This document shows positions 49,137 to 57,970 of a stretch of DNA of 64,000 nt, piece by piece. The notes under the pieces are model-generated. The model searched no databases, was not told the DNA's origin, and saw nothing but the letters and a program-made list of their open reading frames with translations. Position numbers and translations under genes: made by a program. The DNA is from Treponema sp. (GTDB taxonomy: Bacteria > Spirochaetota > Spirochaetia > Treponematales > Treponemataceae). Each line of letters opens with the position of its first letter. The stretch's first letter is position 1. The stretch spans positions 67,167 through 131,166 of the forward strand of contig JAEDCT010000005.1 of assembly GCA_016294035.1 (NCBI GenBank), in the 5' to 3' direction.

Positions 49137-50711
49137 TTAAAAGGTTGCAAGTGTCTTTTCAACTCGGGCAACAGCCTTTTCCTTTCCAAGAATCCAGATG
49201 GATCCAATAAGAGGTGGAGAAACACGGCTTCCTGTTACAGCCATTCGAACCGGCATCATGAAGTCACCGAGCTTGATTCCAAGTTCTTCTGCGTACTTCT
49301 TTGCAAGTTCCTCTGCTTCTTCGTGTGATTTTCCGAAGATTTCAGCAACAAAAGTTTTTGCTTTTTCCAGCACTTCCTTTGTTTTTGCTTCGTCAAGTTT
49401 TTTCGGAATGATATCCGTCTTTGGTGGAACAGCTGGTTCTGTGAAGAGGAAATGAACCATTTCTGCTGAATCAGTAAGGAAATGAAGTCTTTCCTTGATA
49501 AGTGGCATGAGGGCAAGAAGCTGTCTCTTTACTTCTGCACTGTCCATTCCCATTGATGTGTCTGTGCATACTGGCTCACCGTCTGGTCCCATTGCAACGC
49601 CTGAGTATTCTGGTCCTACCTTTGGCTTTGGCTGAGGGTTGTCCGGGTTGATTTCAAGTGTTGCATCTCCAGTTCCTGTGATGAATGGGAGGGTCCACTG
49701 ATACAGCTGTTCATCAGTGAGTGCGCGAATATACTGACCGTTGTACCATTCAAGTTTCTTGTAGTCAAATACTGCAGGTGCTTTGTTCAGGTGTTCAAGC
49801 TTGAAGAGTTTTCCGAGTTCCTCAAGGGTATACATGTCACGGCCATCTTCGTATGAACATCCCAGAAGAGCCACATAGTTTACGATAGCCTGTGGAAGAT
49901 ATCCGCGGGCACGGAATTCGTTGAGGGATGTGGATCCATGGCGCTTTGACAGTTTTTTTCCGTCTGATCCATTTACCATTGGAAGATGGCAGAATTCAGG
50001 ATGCTCCCAACCGAAGGAGCGATACATCTGAACGTGAAGGGGAGTAGATGGAATCCATTCCTGTGCGCGCATAACATGAGAAATTTTCATAAGGTGGTCG
50101 TCAACAATGTTTGCAAGGTGATATGTTGGAAATCCGTCTGACTTCAAGAGAACAGGATCAGGAGAAATATCTTCATTTTTCCAGACAATGTCACCAAGAA
50201 GATGGTCTGCAAATTTTGTTTCTCCTTCAAGAGGAACCTTTAGACGAATTACGTATGGTTTTCCTGCATCAAGATTTGCCTTAACTTCTTCTGCAGTCAA
50301 ATGGCGGCAATTTCTGTCGTATCCAGGTGGCATCTTGTTTTCAGTCTGAATCTTGCGAATGCGTTCAAGACGTTCTGAGTCGCAGAAACAATAGTATGCT
50401 TCTCCATTTTCAATAAGCTGCATTGCATATTTTTTGTAAAGCTCGAACCTTTCGCTCTGTACGTAAGGACCATATTCTCCGCCCTTTGATCCGCCTTCAT
50501 CCCAATCAATGCCAAGCCAGGCCATTGTATCGTAAAGGTTTTGTACATATTTTTCATCGTAGCGGGTGCGGTCTGTGTCTTCAAGGCGAAGAATGAATTT
50601 TCCGCCCCTTGATCTTGCATACAGGTAGTTGAACAAAGCAGTTCGAACACCACCAATATGCTGCATCCCTGTCGGACTCGGCGCATAGCGAACCCTAACT
50701 TCATCAGACAT
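49137..50711 (-). CDS. gltX: Glutamyl-tRNA synthetase
   Basis: 524-aa class I synthetase charging tRNA-Glu. HIGH motif as PSPTGMQHIGG, LRLEDTDRTRY, and the KMSKS loop as DGKKLSKRHG. C-terminal helical anticodon-binding domain complete. A normal aggag site is 8 nt upstream. The first ten codons and the leader form part of a 194-bp unit repeated 3.7 times upstream (50681-51395), so mRNAs starting far upstream would carry extra copies of the same ribosome site and start codon. Length is slightly longer than the ~470-aa average because of an insert around residues 360-400. Confidence 0.96.
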   Translation of the reverse strand: MSDEVRVRYAPSPTGMQHIGGVRTALFNYLYARSRGGKFILRLEDTDRTRYDEKYVQNLYDTMAWLGIDWDEGGSKGGEYGPYVQSERFELYKKYAMQLIENGEAYYCFCDSERLERIRKIQTENKMPPGYDRNCRHLTAEEVKANLDAGKPYVIRLKVPLEGETKFADHLLGDIVWKNEDISPDPVLLKSDGFPTYHLANIVDDHLMKISHVMRAQEWIPSTPLHVQMYRSFGWEHPEFCHLPMVNGSDGKKLSKRHGSTSLNEFRARGYLPQAIVNYVALLGCSYEDGRDMYTLEELGKLFKLEHLNKAPAVFDYKKLEWYNGQYIRALTDEQLYQWTLPFITGTGDATLEINPDNPQPKPKVGPEYSGVAMGPDGEPVCTDTSMGMDSAEVKRQLLALMPLIKERLHFLTDSAEMVHFLFTEPAVPPKTDIIPKKLDEAKTKEVLEKAKTFVAEIFGKSHEEAEELAKKYAEELGIKLGDFMMPVRMAVTGSRVSPPLIGSIWILGKEKAVARVEKTLATF

Positions 50712-51395
50712 AAGGTAACTCCTAAAATAATAAATTTAAAAAAAAGCGACGAGTCCGACAGCAGTCTGAGAAAAGCTGCATGGAGGCAGCGTCACTAGTT
50801 TTTACAAATAAACTGGTCAGTTTATGCGAAGCAGAAACTGATTGCTTTAGGAGGCAGGATGCCGGATAAAGCAAGCGCATAGCGAACCCTAACTTCATCA
50901 GACATAAGGTAACTCCTAAAATAATAAATTTAAAAAAAAGCGACGAGTCCGACAGCAGTCTGAGAAAAGCTGCATGGAGGCAGCGTCACTAGTTTTTACA
51001 AATAAACTGGTCAGTTTATGCGAAGCAGAAACTGATTGCTTTAGGAGGCAGGATGCCGGATAAAGCAAGCGCATAGCGAACCCTAACTTCATCAGACATA
51101 AGGTAACTCCTAAAATAATAAATTTAAAAAAAAGCGACGAGTCCGACAGCAGTCTGAGAAAAGCTGCATGGAGGCAGCGTCACTAGTTTTTACAAATAAA
51201 CTGGTCAGTTTATGCGAAGCAGAAACTGATTGCTTTAGGAGGCAGGATGCCGGATAAAGCAAGCGCATAGCGAACCCTAACTTCATCAGACATAAGGTAA
51301 CTCCTAAAATAATAAATTTAAAAAAAAGCGACGAGTCCGACAGCAGTCTGAGAAAAGCTGCATGGAGGCAGCGTCACTAGTTTTTACAAATAAAC
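50681..51395. repeat. 194-bp tandem repeat array, 3.7 copies, overlapping the gltX 5' end
   Basis: Units start at 50681, 50875, 51069 and 51263 (period 194 bp) and the last stops at about 51395. The copies appear identical by eye. Each holds the gltX ribosome site, the ATG and the first ten gltX codons, then differs from gltX and runs for 17 more codons to a TAA. Copies 2-4 therefore carry identical 27-codon frames on the minus strand at 50822-50905, 51016-51099 and 51210-51293. Each unit also has a gctgc-ctccat-gcagc hairpin, an aaactg-ac-cagttt palindrome and a T8 tract. This fills most of the 757-bp gltX-pgi gap. Confidence 0.95.
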
Positions 51396-51407
51396 AGATT
51401 GTGCAAA

Positions 51408-51448
51408 ATAAAAAAGTGAGTCCATATTTGTGTATAAACTCACTTTTA
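51408..51448 (-). terminator. Terminator of pgi
   Basis: aaagtgagt (51413-51421) pairs with actcacttt (51438-51446); on the minus strand a T-run (forward AAAAAA) follows. Confidence 0.88.
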
Positions 51449-51468
51449 TTGCAAACTGCATTTACAAA

Positions 51469-53058
51469 TTAGAGACCGAAAATCTTTGCGTAAGCTTCCA
51501 GCGCTCCGTCGTATTTCTTTGCAAGAACAGTCTTTGCAAGTACCTTACCAAGCTGTACACCTTCCTGGTCAAAGCTGTTGATGTTCCACAAGAATCCCTG
51601 GAACATCACTTTATTTTCGAAGTGTGCCAGGAGGGCACCGATTGTTTTTGGTTCTACCTTGTTTGCGTAGATGAGGCTTGAAGGGCGTTCACCTGCGAAG
51701 AACTTATTAGGATTTTCGTTGTCTTTTCCGCATGCAAAAGCGATGATCTGTGCAGTTACGTTAGCGCAGAGCTTTTTCTGGCTTGTGCTGTCTTCAATCA
51801 CAACATCCTTTCCAGTCTGGTTTTCCTTGAATGCGATGAACTGGAGAGGAACAATGTCTGTTCCCTGGTGGAGCAGCTGATAGAACGAGTGTTGTCCGTT
51901 TGTTCCCGGTTCACCAAAAATAACCGGGCCTGTAACGTAGCTGATCTTTTCACCGAAGCGGTTCACTGACTTGCCGTTTGATTCCATGTCCAGCTGCTGG
52001 AGGTGTGCAGGGAATCTTGAGAGAGCCTGTGAATATGGAAGAACTGCTGTTGAAGGATATCCCTGAACGTTTCTTTCGTATACACCAATGAGTGCGTCCA
52101 GAAGTGAAGAGTTCTTGAGAATGTCTTTTTCTGTTGCGTTCTTGTCCTGCTCTGCAGCACCATCAAGGAAGTCTGCAAATGCCTTTGGACCGAATGCCAG
52201 TGAAAGAATTGCTCCACCTACACCAGAAGAAGAAGAGTAGCGTCCGCCAATGTAGTCATCCATGAAGAATGCAGCAAGGTAGTCAGGACTCTTTGCAAGT
52301 GGTGATGTTTCAGAAGTAACTGCGATCATGTGCTTTGACGGGTTGCATCCAGCCTTTGTGATGAAGTCCTTTACGAAAGATTCGTTTGTGAGAGTTTCAA
52401 GAGTTGTTCCAGATTTTGAAACAAGAATGAAGATTGTCTTTGAGATGTCGATTGAAGAGCAGACTGCAGCTGCATCATCAGGGTCAACATTAGAGATGAA
52501 CCTAGCTTCCATCTTGAAAGTGCCAGTTGTCTTTGCCCAGTTTTCAAGAGCAAGATAGATTGCGCGTGGACCAAGGTCTGAACCACCGATACCGATCTGG
52601 CATACAGTTGTGAACTTTTCGCCCTTTTCGTTTACGATTTCGCCGTTGTGCACCTTGGCAGCAAAATCAGCCATTTTCTTCTGTTCATTGATGTAAAATT
52701 CACGCTTGTTTACTCCATCAGCCATAACATCTTTTCCAAGCTGACCGCGAAGAAGCTGGTGCAATACCATGCGGTTTTCTCCAGTGTTGATTACATCACC
52801 GTTATATAGTGCCTCAAATTTTTCAAGAAGCTGGCTTTCTGATGCAAGTTCCTTGAGTACGGAAAGTACCTGTGAGTTTACCTGTTTTGCAGCATAGTTG
52901 TATGTAAGTCCAGCACCCATTGGAATTGAATATTCTGCAACACGCTTTGCACCTTCAGCTCCTGACAATTCTTTTGCAACAGAAACTGATCCCTTCAATG
53001 ACTGAAGCTTTTTGAATGATTCAAGTTTGTCCAAGTTATTCCATGAAATATTTGACAT
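51469..53058 (-). CDS. pgi: Glucose-6-phosphate isomerase
   Basis: 529-aa glycolytic enzyme converting glucose-6-P and fructose-6-P. Family signatures GIGGSDLGPRA, SKSGTTLETLTNE, DDYIGGRYSSSSGVGG, and the GEPGTNGQHSFYQLLHQGT loop with the catalytic His/Glu set. Good gaggg ribosome site 5 nt before the ATG. Divergent from manA, and the spacer holds a 7-bp repeat array that may affect both. Confidence 0.97.
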   Translation of the reverse strand: MSNISWNNLDKLESFKKLQSLKGSVSVAKELSGAEGAKRVAEYSIPMGAGLTYNYAAKQVNSQVLSVLKELASESQLLEKFEALYNGDVINTGENRMVLHQLLRGQLGKDVMADGVNKREFYINEQKKMADFAAKVHNGEIVNEKGEKFTTVCQIGIGGSDLGPRAIYLALENWAKTTGTFKMEARFISNVDPDDAAAVCSSIDISKTIFILVSKSGTTLETLTNESFVKDFITKAGCNPSKHMIAVTSETSPLAKSPDYLAAFFMDDYIGGRYSSSSGVGGAILSLAFGPKAFADFLDGAAEQDKNATEKDILKNSSLLDALIGVYERNVQGYPSTAVLPYSQALSRFPAHLQQLDMESNGKSVNRFGEKISYVTGPVIFGEPGTNGQHSFYQLLHQGTDIVPLQFIAFKENQTGKDVVIEDSTSQKKLCANVTAQIIAFACGKDNENPNKFFAGERPSSLIYANKVEPKTIGALLAHFENKVMFQGFLWNINSFDQEGVQLGKVLAKTVLAKKYDGALEAYAKIFGL

Positions 53059-53118
53059 GATATCCCTCGTTTTTTTTGGAAATTTTCGAAAATTATATCA
53101 AATAGAAGAAATCTTTAC

Positions 53119-53223
53119 AATTCATAATTTCTAATTCATAATTCATAATTCATAATTCATAATTTCTAATTCATAATTCATAATTCATAATTCATAATTC
53201 ATAATTCATAATTCATAATTCCT
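53119..53223. repeat. Heptanucleotide (AATTCAT) repeat array between pgi and manA
   Basis: Fourteen 7-bp units from 53119 to 53216: twelve AATTCAT and two AATTTCT variants (units 2 and 7), then a partial unit (aattcct). It lies in the 196-bp divergent gap, 19-23 bp or less upstream of the manA -10 box, and so reaches the -35 position. A perfect short-unit array of this kind can change copy number by slippage. Confidence 0.95.
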
Positions 53224-53241
53224 TATTTTCTCTTGCTGTGT

Positions 53242-53247
53242 TATAAT
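53242..53247 (+). promoter_or_regulatory. manA -10 element
   Basis: Perfect TATAAT seven nt before the manA ATG; the -35 position (about 53219-53224, ttcctt) falls at the end of the heptanucleotide array. No Shine-Dalgarno, so a leaderless mRNA is predicted. Confidence 0.6.
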
Positions 53248-53254
53248 AAATTCC

Positions 53255-53989
53255 ATGCTTAAACTTTCACCGATTCACTGCGAAAAAATCTGGGGCTACG
53301 AAGACTGGATTGCCTCTACTCATAAGGATGGTCTTCAGAAAGACTTCTATGAATTCTGCGGAGGAGAATTTCCACTTCTTGTAAAGATTATTCAGGCCAA
53401 CGATTTTCTTTCAGTACAGGTTCATCCGGATGATGAAAGTGCATCGCGTCTTGAGAAAGCTGGTGCAAAGGGAAAGACAGAATGCTGGTATGTTCTTGAG
53501 GCTGATGAAAATGCAAAAATTGTCTATGGCTTGAATGAAGTTTCATCTGTTGAGGATTTGAGAAAGTCAATTGAAAACGGCACATTTGGTCATAAGCTTA
53601 ATTATGTTAGGGTTAAGGCAGGTGATTTCTTTTTCATTCCTGCAGGAACCATTCATGCAATAGGAAGTGGACTCAAGATTCTGGAAATACAGCAGTCCAG
53701 CAACATAACTTACAGGATCTTTGACTGGAATCGCGGCAGAAAACTGGATGTTGAAAAGGCTCTTCAGGTTTCATCCTTCCATCACTGTTCCAGCCAGGGC
53801 ATTGTCGACGGGAAATTTGAATGTGAGTTCTTCGGATTTTCAATCGAATCCCTTGAATTTGACAAGAATCTTTCATTTGATACTGTTACTCTTGTGTTTG
53901 ATTTCAGAAGCCAGGAAATGTATTGCGCCAGGGCAGGTGAATCAGTGCTTCTTGAGCCTGGCAGATATATGTTCATCAGGGCCAGATAG
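53255..53989 (+). CDS. manA: Mannose-6-phosphate isomerase, class I, short form
   Basis: 244-aa zinc cupin enzyme interconverting mannose-6-P and fructose-6-P. Zinc ligands are visible in SVQVHPDD (Gln, His), GKTECWYVLEA (Glu) and GTIHAIG (His); RIFDWNRGRKLDVEKAL is the family C-terminal signature. It is shorter than the ~315-aa Bacillus ManA, with the extra C-terminal cupin reduced. The start has no ribosome site, but TATAAT is 7 nt upstream. Confidence 0.9.
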   Translation: MLKLSPIHCEKIWGYEDWIASTHKDGLQKDFYEFCGGEFPLLVKIIQANDFLSVQVHPDDESASRLEKAGAKGKTECWYVLEADENAKIVYGLNEVSSVEDLRKSIENGTFGHKLNYVRVKAGDFFFIPAGTIHAIGSGLKILEIQQSSNITYRIFDWNRGRKLDVEKALQVSSFHHCSSQGIVDGKFECEFFGFSIESLEFDKNLSFDTVTLVFDFRSQEMYCARAGESVLLEPGRYMFIRAR

Positions 53990-54005
53990 TTTTTTTTCAT
54001 AATCG

Positions 54006-54034
54006 TTGACAGTTTTGTATATTTATACATAATT
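54006..54034 (+). promoter_or_regulatory. argR promoter with overlapping ARG-box-like palindrome
   Basis: TTGACA (54006-54011), 16-17 bp, CATAAT/ATAATT (54028-54034), ATG at 54042. Between the boxes lies TGTATATTTATACA (54016-54029), which fits TGNATWWWWATNCA, the core layout of ArgR operators. The position suggests autorepression. The -10 to ATG distance is 7-8 nt with no Shine-Dalgarno. Confidence 0.65.
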
Positions 54035-54041
54035 TTAAATC

Positions 54042-54512
54042 ATGAAAGACCGATATCTTCGTTTGAAAACCATAAAAAATCTTATAAAAAGCAATAAAAT
54101 TGAAAGCCAGGACGTGCTGCTTGATTATCTTCTCAAGGAAGGCTTTGAGGTTACCCAGGCAACTCTTTCCAGGGATCTTAAACTCATGAAGGTTGGAAAG
54201 GTAAGTGACGGTAATAACGGATATGTATATACAATTCCTGATGATGAGATTGTCAAGGAAAGTGATCAGGTCTATGCCCAGGATTTCATGCGCGGGTACA
54301 TCAGCATTGATTTCAGCAGGAATATCTGTGTCATAAAAACTTTGGGTGGTTATGCCCATAGCGTGACCAATGCCCTGGATTCAATGAATCTGGAAGAAAT
54401 TCTTGGAACTATTGCAGGTGAAAACTGTATTTTTGTCTGTCTTCGTGAGAATGTTACCCCACAGGCTTTCATGACTCGCCTTAAGGAAAAAATTCCTGGA
54501 CTTGAAGGTTAA
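54042..54512 (+). CDS. argR: Arginine repressor ArgR
   Basis: 156-aa hexameric regulator. N-terminal winged helix (about 1-75: LRLKTIKNLIKSNKIESQDVL, VTQATLSRDLKLMKVGKV) and C-terminal arginine-binding/oligomerisation domain (about 85-155, with GYAHSVTNALDSM and GTIAGENCIFVCL). The GTIAG.D arginine-binding motif reads GTIAGEN, so one acidic ligand is shifted. No arginine biosynthesis gene is nearby. Read alone in a promoter that itself holds a likely ARG box. Confidence 0.93.
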   Translation: MKDRYLRLKTIKNLIKSNKIESQDVLLDYLLKEGFEVTQATLSRDLKLMKVGKVSDGNNGYVYTIPDDEIVKESDQVYAQDFMRGYISIDFSRNICVIKTLGGYAHSVTNALDSMNLEEILGTIAGENCIFVCLRENVTPQAFMTRLKEKIPGLEG

Positions 54513-54553
54513 TTTCCGGCTGTTACCGGCTTGTGTTTCTCAAGATTTTTCCA

Positions 54554-57115
54554 TCATGTCAGTTCAACGAATGTTTTTCCGAATCCCCCTTCTTCTGGCC
54601 GTGCATAGTGGAATTCCTTTACTGCAGGGCAATGTGAAAGGTAGTCCACTACGCCTTGCTGGAGAATTCCTGAACCTTTTCCATGGATTACTGAAAAATT
54701 TCTGAAGCTGTGTATGCAGCATAAGTCAATCTGGTGCTCTAATGCCTTTATTGCTTCTTCGTATCTCATTCCTAAAAGCCTGAGCTCGAATTTTGGTCTC
54801 TCATCTTCCTGGGAGGCTCCTATAAACACTGGAACGTCATGAATCTGCTTTTTTATGTCGCTTATTATGAGTTCTCTTTGCGGAACCTTCATCTTGAGCA
54901 TGCCGAACTGAACAAGCCAGAGTCCTTCCTTTTCCTTTCTGATCAGTGTTCCCTTTCTTTTTTCTTTTCCGGCAAGAACTTCTGCTCCCTCAACAAACAT
55001 GTCTTTCATGAGAACCTGCGGTTTTTTGTGAATTTGAATTTTTTCGTATTCCATTGCAGTTGCAGACTCAAGGGCCTTTGAATTGGACATGCGCTTCTTT
55101 GTTTTCTTTGAAGATCCTTCACGGCTTGTGCTTGCCTTTGAGATTTTCATTCCGTTGGCGGCAATTATTTCCTTTTCCTGCTCGATGGCTTTCTTTTTTT
55201 CTTCGGATTCCTTTTCCATTGCAGAAATTACATTTGTCTGGTCTTCCACATCCTTTGAAAGTTCGGTTATGAATCCCTTTACGGCCAGGGTCTTTTCTCT
55301 TGTGATTTCGCCCTCTCTAAGAATTCTTACAAGGTTTTCCAGCTTGCTTCGTGTTTCCTTCAGAAATTGAGAGCTTTGTGTGTGTTCCAGTTTTTTTAGT
55401 TCAATTTCTTTTTCCAGATTTTTTTCTTCTTTCTGATGGATCTTGAGTTCCCTTTCACGGAGCATTTTTTCATCTGCAAAGATTTTCTGAGTCAGAAGAT
55501 CCAGTTCCTCGTGTTTTTTTGTAAGTCCGTTTATGAGGCTGCTCACATCTGCCTGCTGAGTCGAAATGTATGACCTTGCTTTTTCGACTGCCTCCGGGGG
55601 AAGCCCTGAATGGAGTGCTATGTCTATGGCGTGGCTTTCTCCAGGAACTCCCATGAGCAGGCGGTAAGTAGGCTTTAGGGTTTCTGAGTCAAATTCAACA
55701 CTGGCATTGATGCATGATGGATTTGTGTATCCGTAGTTTTTGAGTACACCATGATGTGTTGTTGCGGCAACAAATGATTTCTTTTCAAGAAGAAGATCCA
55801 GAACTGCCATGGCAATTGCTCCTCCTTCCTGAGGGTCTGTTCCGGTTCCCAGTTCATCAAGAAGAATCAGACTGTTTTCATCTGCATTTTTCATGGCCAG
55901 GGCAATATTTTTCATTCTGCTTGAGAATGTACTTAGGGACTGGTCTATGGACTGTTCATCACCAATATCTGCAAAAATTGATGAGAACACAGGCAGCCTG
56001 GTTCCTTCATGGGCTGGTACCGGGAATCCTGCCTGGTTTAGAAGAGAGAAGAGTGCAATGGTCTTAAGGGTGACTGTCTTTCCACCTGTGTTTGGACCAG
56101 TTATAATAAGTACTCTTTTTCCTTCAATAAAATTTATTGTCACGGGAATTGCCTGTTCACCCAGAAGAGGATGTCTTGCACCAATTATCTTTGGAGCCTC
56201 ATCATCTTTAGTGTCCTCAGCGTATATTCCCCCGGTTGATTTTCCCCAGAGAGTTGCAGCCTGGGTTGCATCAAGCAGGGTCATCTTGTCCAGCGCTGTT
56301 TCAAAATCATCCCTGAATGCCGAAAGTGACTGGGTGAGTTCCCTGAAGATTTTTGCCAGTTCTCTCTGGAGCTCAGCCTCTTTTTCTATGAGTTCGTTGT
56401 TTGCCTTGACGATTTCATCTGGTTCTATGTAAACAGTTGATCCTGATGAGGAAACTTCATGTATGATTCCGCTTACCAGGTTTCTGTGGTCATTTCTCAC
56501 GGCAAGAAGTTCACGTTCGGCCCTGAATGCAGGTACGTTTGACTGGAGTGCCTGATTCATTGACGGGTCAGATGTGTATTTCTTGAGTGCGTTTTCAATT
56601 TCCTTTTTGAGGCTGGAAATTTTCTGCATTATTTCACGGATTTGCGGCAGGTCCCGAAGCTGTCCGTCTTCCCTTATGACGGCAAAAATTTGCCCCGCTG
56701 GAATTTCAAGAGAAGGCATTTGAAGGGCTGTTTTCCTGAGTTCCGGAATTTCAAGTTCCTGTGATGCTGATTCAATGATGCTTTTTGCTTTTGTTTCGTA
56801 GAGGCAGAAAAGTCCCAGCGCAAATATCTGGTCCTGCATGAGCTGGGTTCCCTCAACCTTCAGGTATTTGAAATAGCTTCTTACAGGCGGCCATGCCCTT
56901 AGGGGTTTTTCCCAGGATGAGGAAAGGTATCTGACCCAGTCTTGCCCCAGTTTCTTCAGCATGCTGATTCTGGAAGTGTCACTTGTGCTTTCCATTGATA
57001 GAATCAGGTCTTTTCCTTCTTCGCTTATGGCATATCCGGAAATCTTCTCCCGTATTCTGTAGAAATCAAAGTCCTGTGCAACCTGGCCTCTTAAAAATTC
57101 ATCCTTTCTAGTCAT
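54554..57115 (-). CDS. mutS2: MutS2 endonuclease/ATPase
   Basis: 853-aa MutS-like protein without the mismatch-recognition domain. Walker A GPNTGGKT at 340-347, ABC-type signature IALAMKNADENSLILLDELGTGTDP in pieces, a long coiled coil (about 510-640), and a C-terminal Smr domain (about 775-853) with LRLLGMRYEEA and HGKGSGILQ. In other bacteria MutS2 suppresses recombination or splits collided ribosomes. It lies 1 nt downstream of gph on the minus strand. Confidence 0.95.
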   Translation of the reverse strand: MTRKDEFLRGQVAQDFDFYRIREKISGYAISEEGKDLILSMESTSDTSRISMLKKLGQDWVRYLSSSWEKPLRAWPPVRSYFKYLKVEGTQLMQDQIFALGLFCLYETKAKSIIESASQELEIPELRKTALQMPSLEIPAGQIFAVIREDGQLRDLPQIREIMQKISSLKKEIENALKKYTSDPSMNQALQSNVPAFRAERELLAVRNDHRNLVSGIIHEVSSSGSTVYIEPDEIVKANNELIEKEAELQRELAKIFRELTQSLSAFRDDFETALDKMTLLDATQAATLWGKSTGGIYAEDTKDDEAPKIIGARHPLLGEQAIPVTINFIEGKRVLIITGPNTGGKTVTLKTIALFSLLNQAGFPVPAHEGTRLPVFSSIFADIGDEQSIDQSLSTFSSRMKNIALAMKNADENSLILLDELGTGTDPQEGGAIAMAVLDLLLEKKSFVAATTHHGVLKNYGYTNPSCINASVEFDSETLKPTYRLLMGVPGESHAIDIALHSGLPPEAVEKARSYISTQQADVSSLINGLTKKHEELDLLTQKIFADEKMLRERELKIHQKEEKNLEKEIELKKLEHTQSSQFLKETRSKLENLVRILREGEITREKTLAVKGFITELSKDVEDQTNVISAMEKESEEKKKAIEQEKEIIAANGMKISKASTSREGSSKKTKKRMSNSKALESATAMEYEKIQIHKKPQVLMKDMFVEGAEVLAGKEKRKGTLIRKEKEGLWLVQFGMLKMKVPQRELIISDIKKQIHDVPVFIGASQEDERPKFELRLLGMRYEEAIKALEHQIDLCCIHSFRNFSVIHGKGSGILQQGVVDYLSHCPAVKEFHYARPEEGGFGKTFVELT

Positions 57116-57116
57116 T

Positions 57117-57797
57117 TTATTTTAGTCCAAGAATTTGTGCTATCTGAGCGCAGTTTTCGGCAAATATTGGGGTTTTTCCAAAGATTCTTTTCCATTCTTT
57201 TTCAAGAAATTCTTTATCCCTGAATCCCCAGAGAACGTTAATGCATTCAATTCCTGTGTTTTTTGCAGTCTGGAGGTCAACCTCAGAGTCACCCACGTAA
57301 ACTGTTTCATCTTTTGTGACATTCATTTTTTCCATGACCCTGTAAAGTCCGTCTGGGGCAGGCTTTCTCTTGATTCCTTCCTTTTCACCGCATGCAAGTT
57401 CCTTTTCAACGGTCATGAAGAATTTGTCCCTGAGTTCCTTTACCTGTGCATCAGGCTTGTTTGATACTATGGCAGTCTTGATTCCGTTTTTTTCAAGAAG
57501 TTCCATGAGCTCGACAACATTTTCGTATGGCCTGGTCTTTGGCTTTGTGCTTTGTGCATAGTGTGTCTTCAGTGCAAGGAAAACTTTCTCCACGGTTTGT
57601 GGATCAGTGCCAGGAGGAACGGCATTTTCGGCAAGTTTGTGAATTCCGTTTCCAACGCATTGCTTTGTTCTTTCAAGGGAGATTTTTTCAAGTCCGCAGG
57701 ATTCCAGCGCGTAGTTGGTACTGTCCATGAGATCTTCAATTGAGTCGAGTAAAGTGCCGTCAAGATCAAATATAACGGCTTTAGGTGTTTTAATCAT
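57117..57797 (-). CDS. gph: HAD phosphatase, phosphoglycolate phosphatase-like
   Basis: 226 aa from the ATG at 57797. HAD motifs: FDLDGTLLDS (nucleophile Asp), VSNKPD (Ser), and VYVGDSEVDLQTAKN (acidic pair); the cap domain is of the C1 type. The gene is 1 nt upstream of mutS2, and the pair is probably one operon. An in-frame start 22 codons upstream (57863) is possible but lies before the normal family start. Substrate (phosphoglycolate or pyrophosphate) cannot be decided. Confidence 0.88.
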   Translation of the reverse strand: MIKTPKAVIFDLDGTLLDSIEDLMDSTNYALESCGLEKISLERTKQCVGNGIHKLAENAVPPGTDPQTVEKVFLALKTHYAQSTKPKTRPYENVVELMELLEKNGIKTAIVSNKPDAQVKELRDKFFMTVEKELACGEKEGIKRKPAPDGLYRVMEKMNVTKDETVYVGDSEVDLQTAKNTGIECINVLWGFRDKEFLEKEWKRIFGKTPIFAENCAQIAQILGLK

Positions 57798-57970
57798 GAA
57801 TTCAATTTTACTGAAAATGGAAAATAATTCATAGTCAAACTCTGGCAAAACTATGGCAAGCATCCGTTCTTTTAGGTATAATTCAGGGAATAGTATTTTT
57901 TTTGAATCTATGTTGCTGTTTGCATAAAAATAATATGGTCATTTTTCCTGGCCTTTAATGGGAGTAATTG

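Noticed and set aside
50681..51395. CRISPR array
   Set aside because: The 194-bp repeats are contiguous with no variable spacers; it is a tandem duplication.
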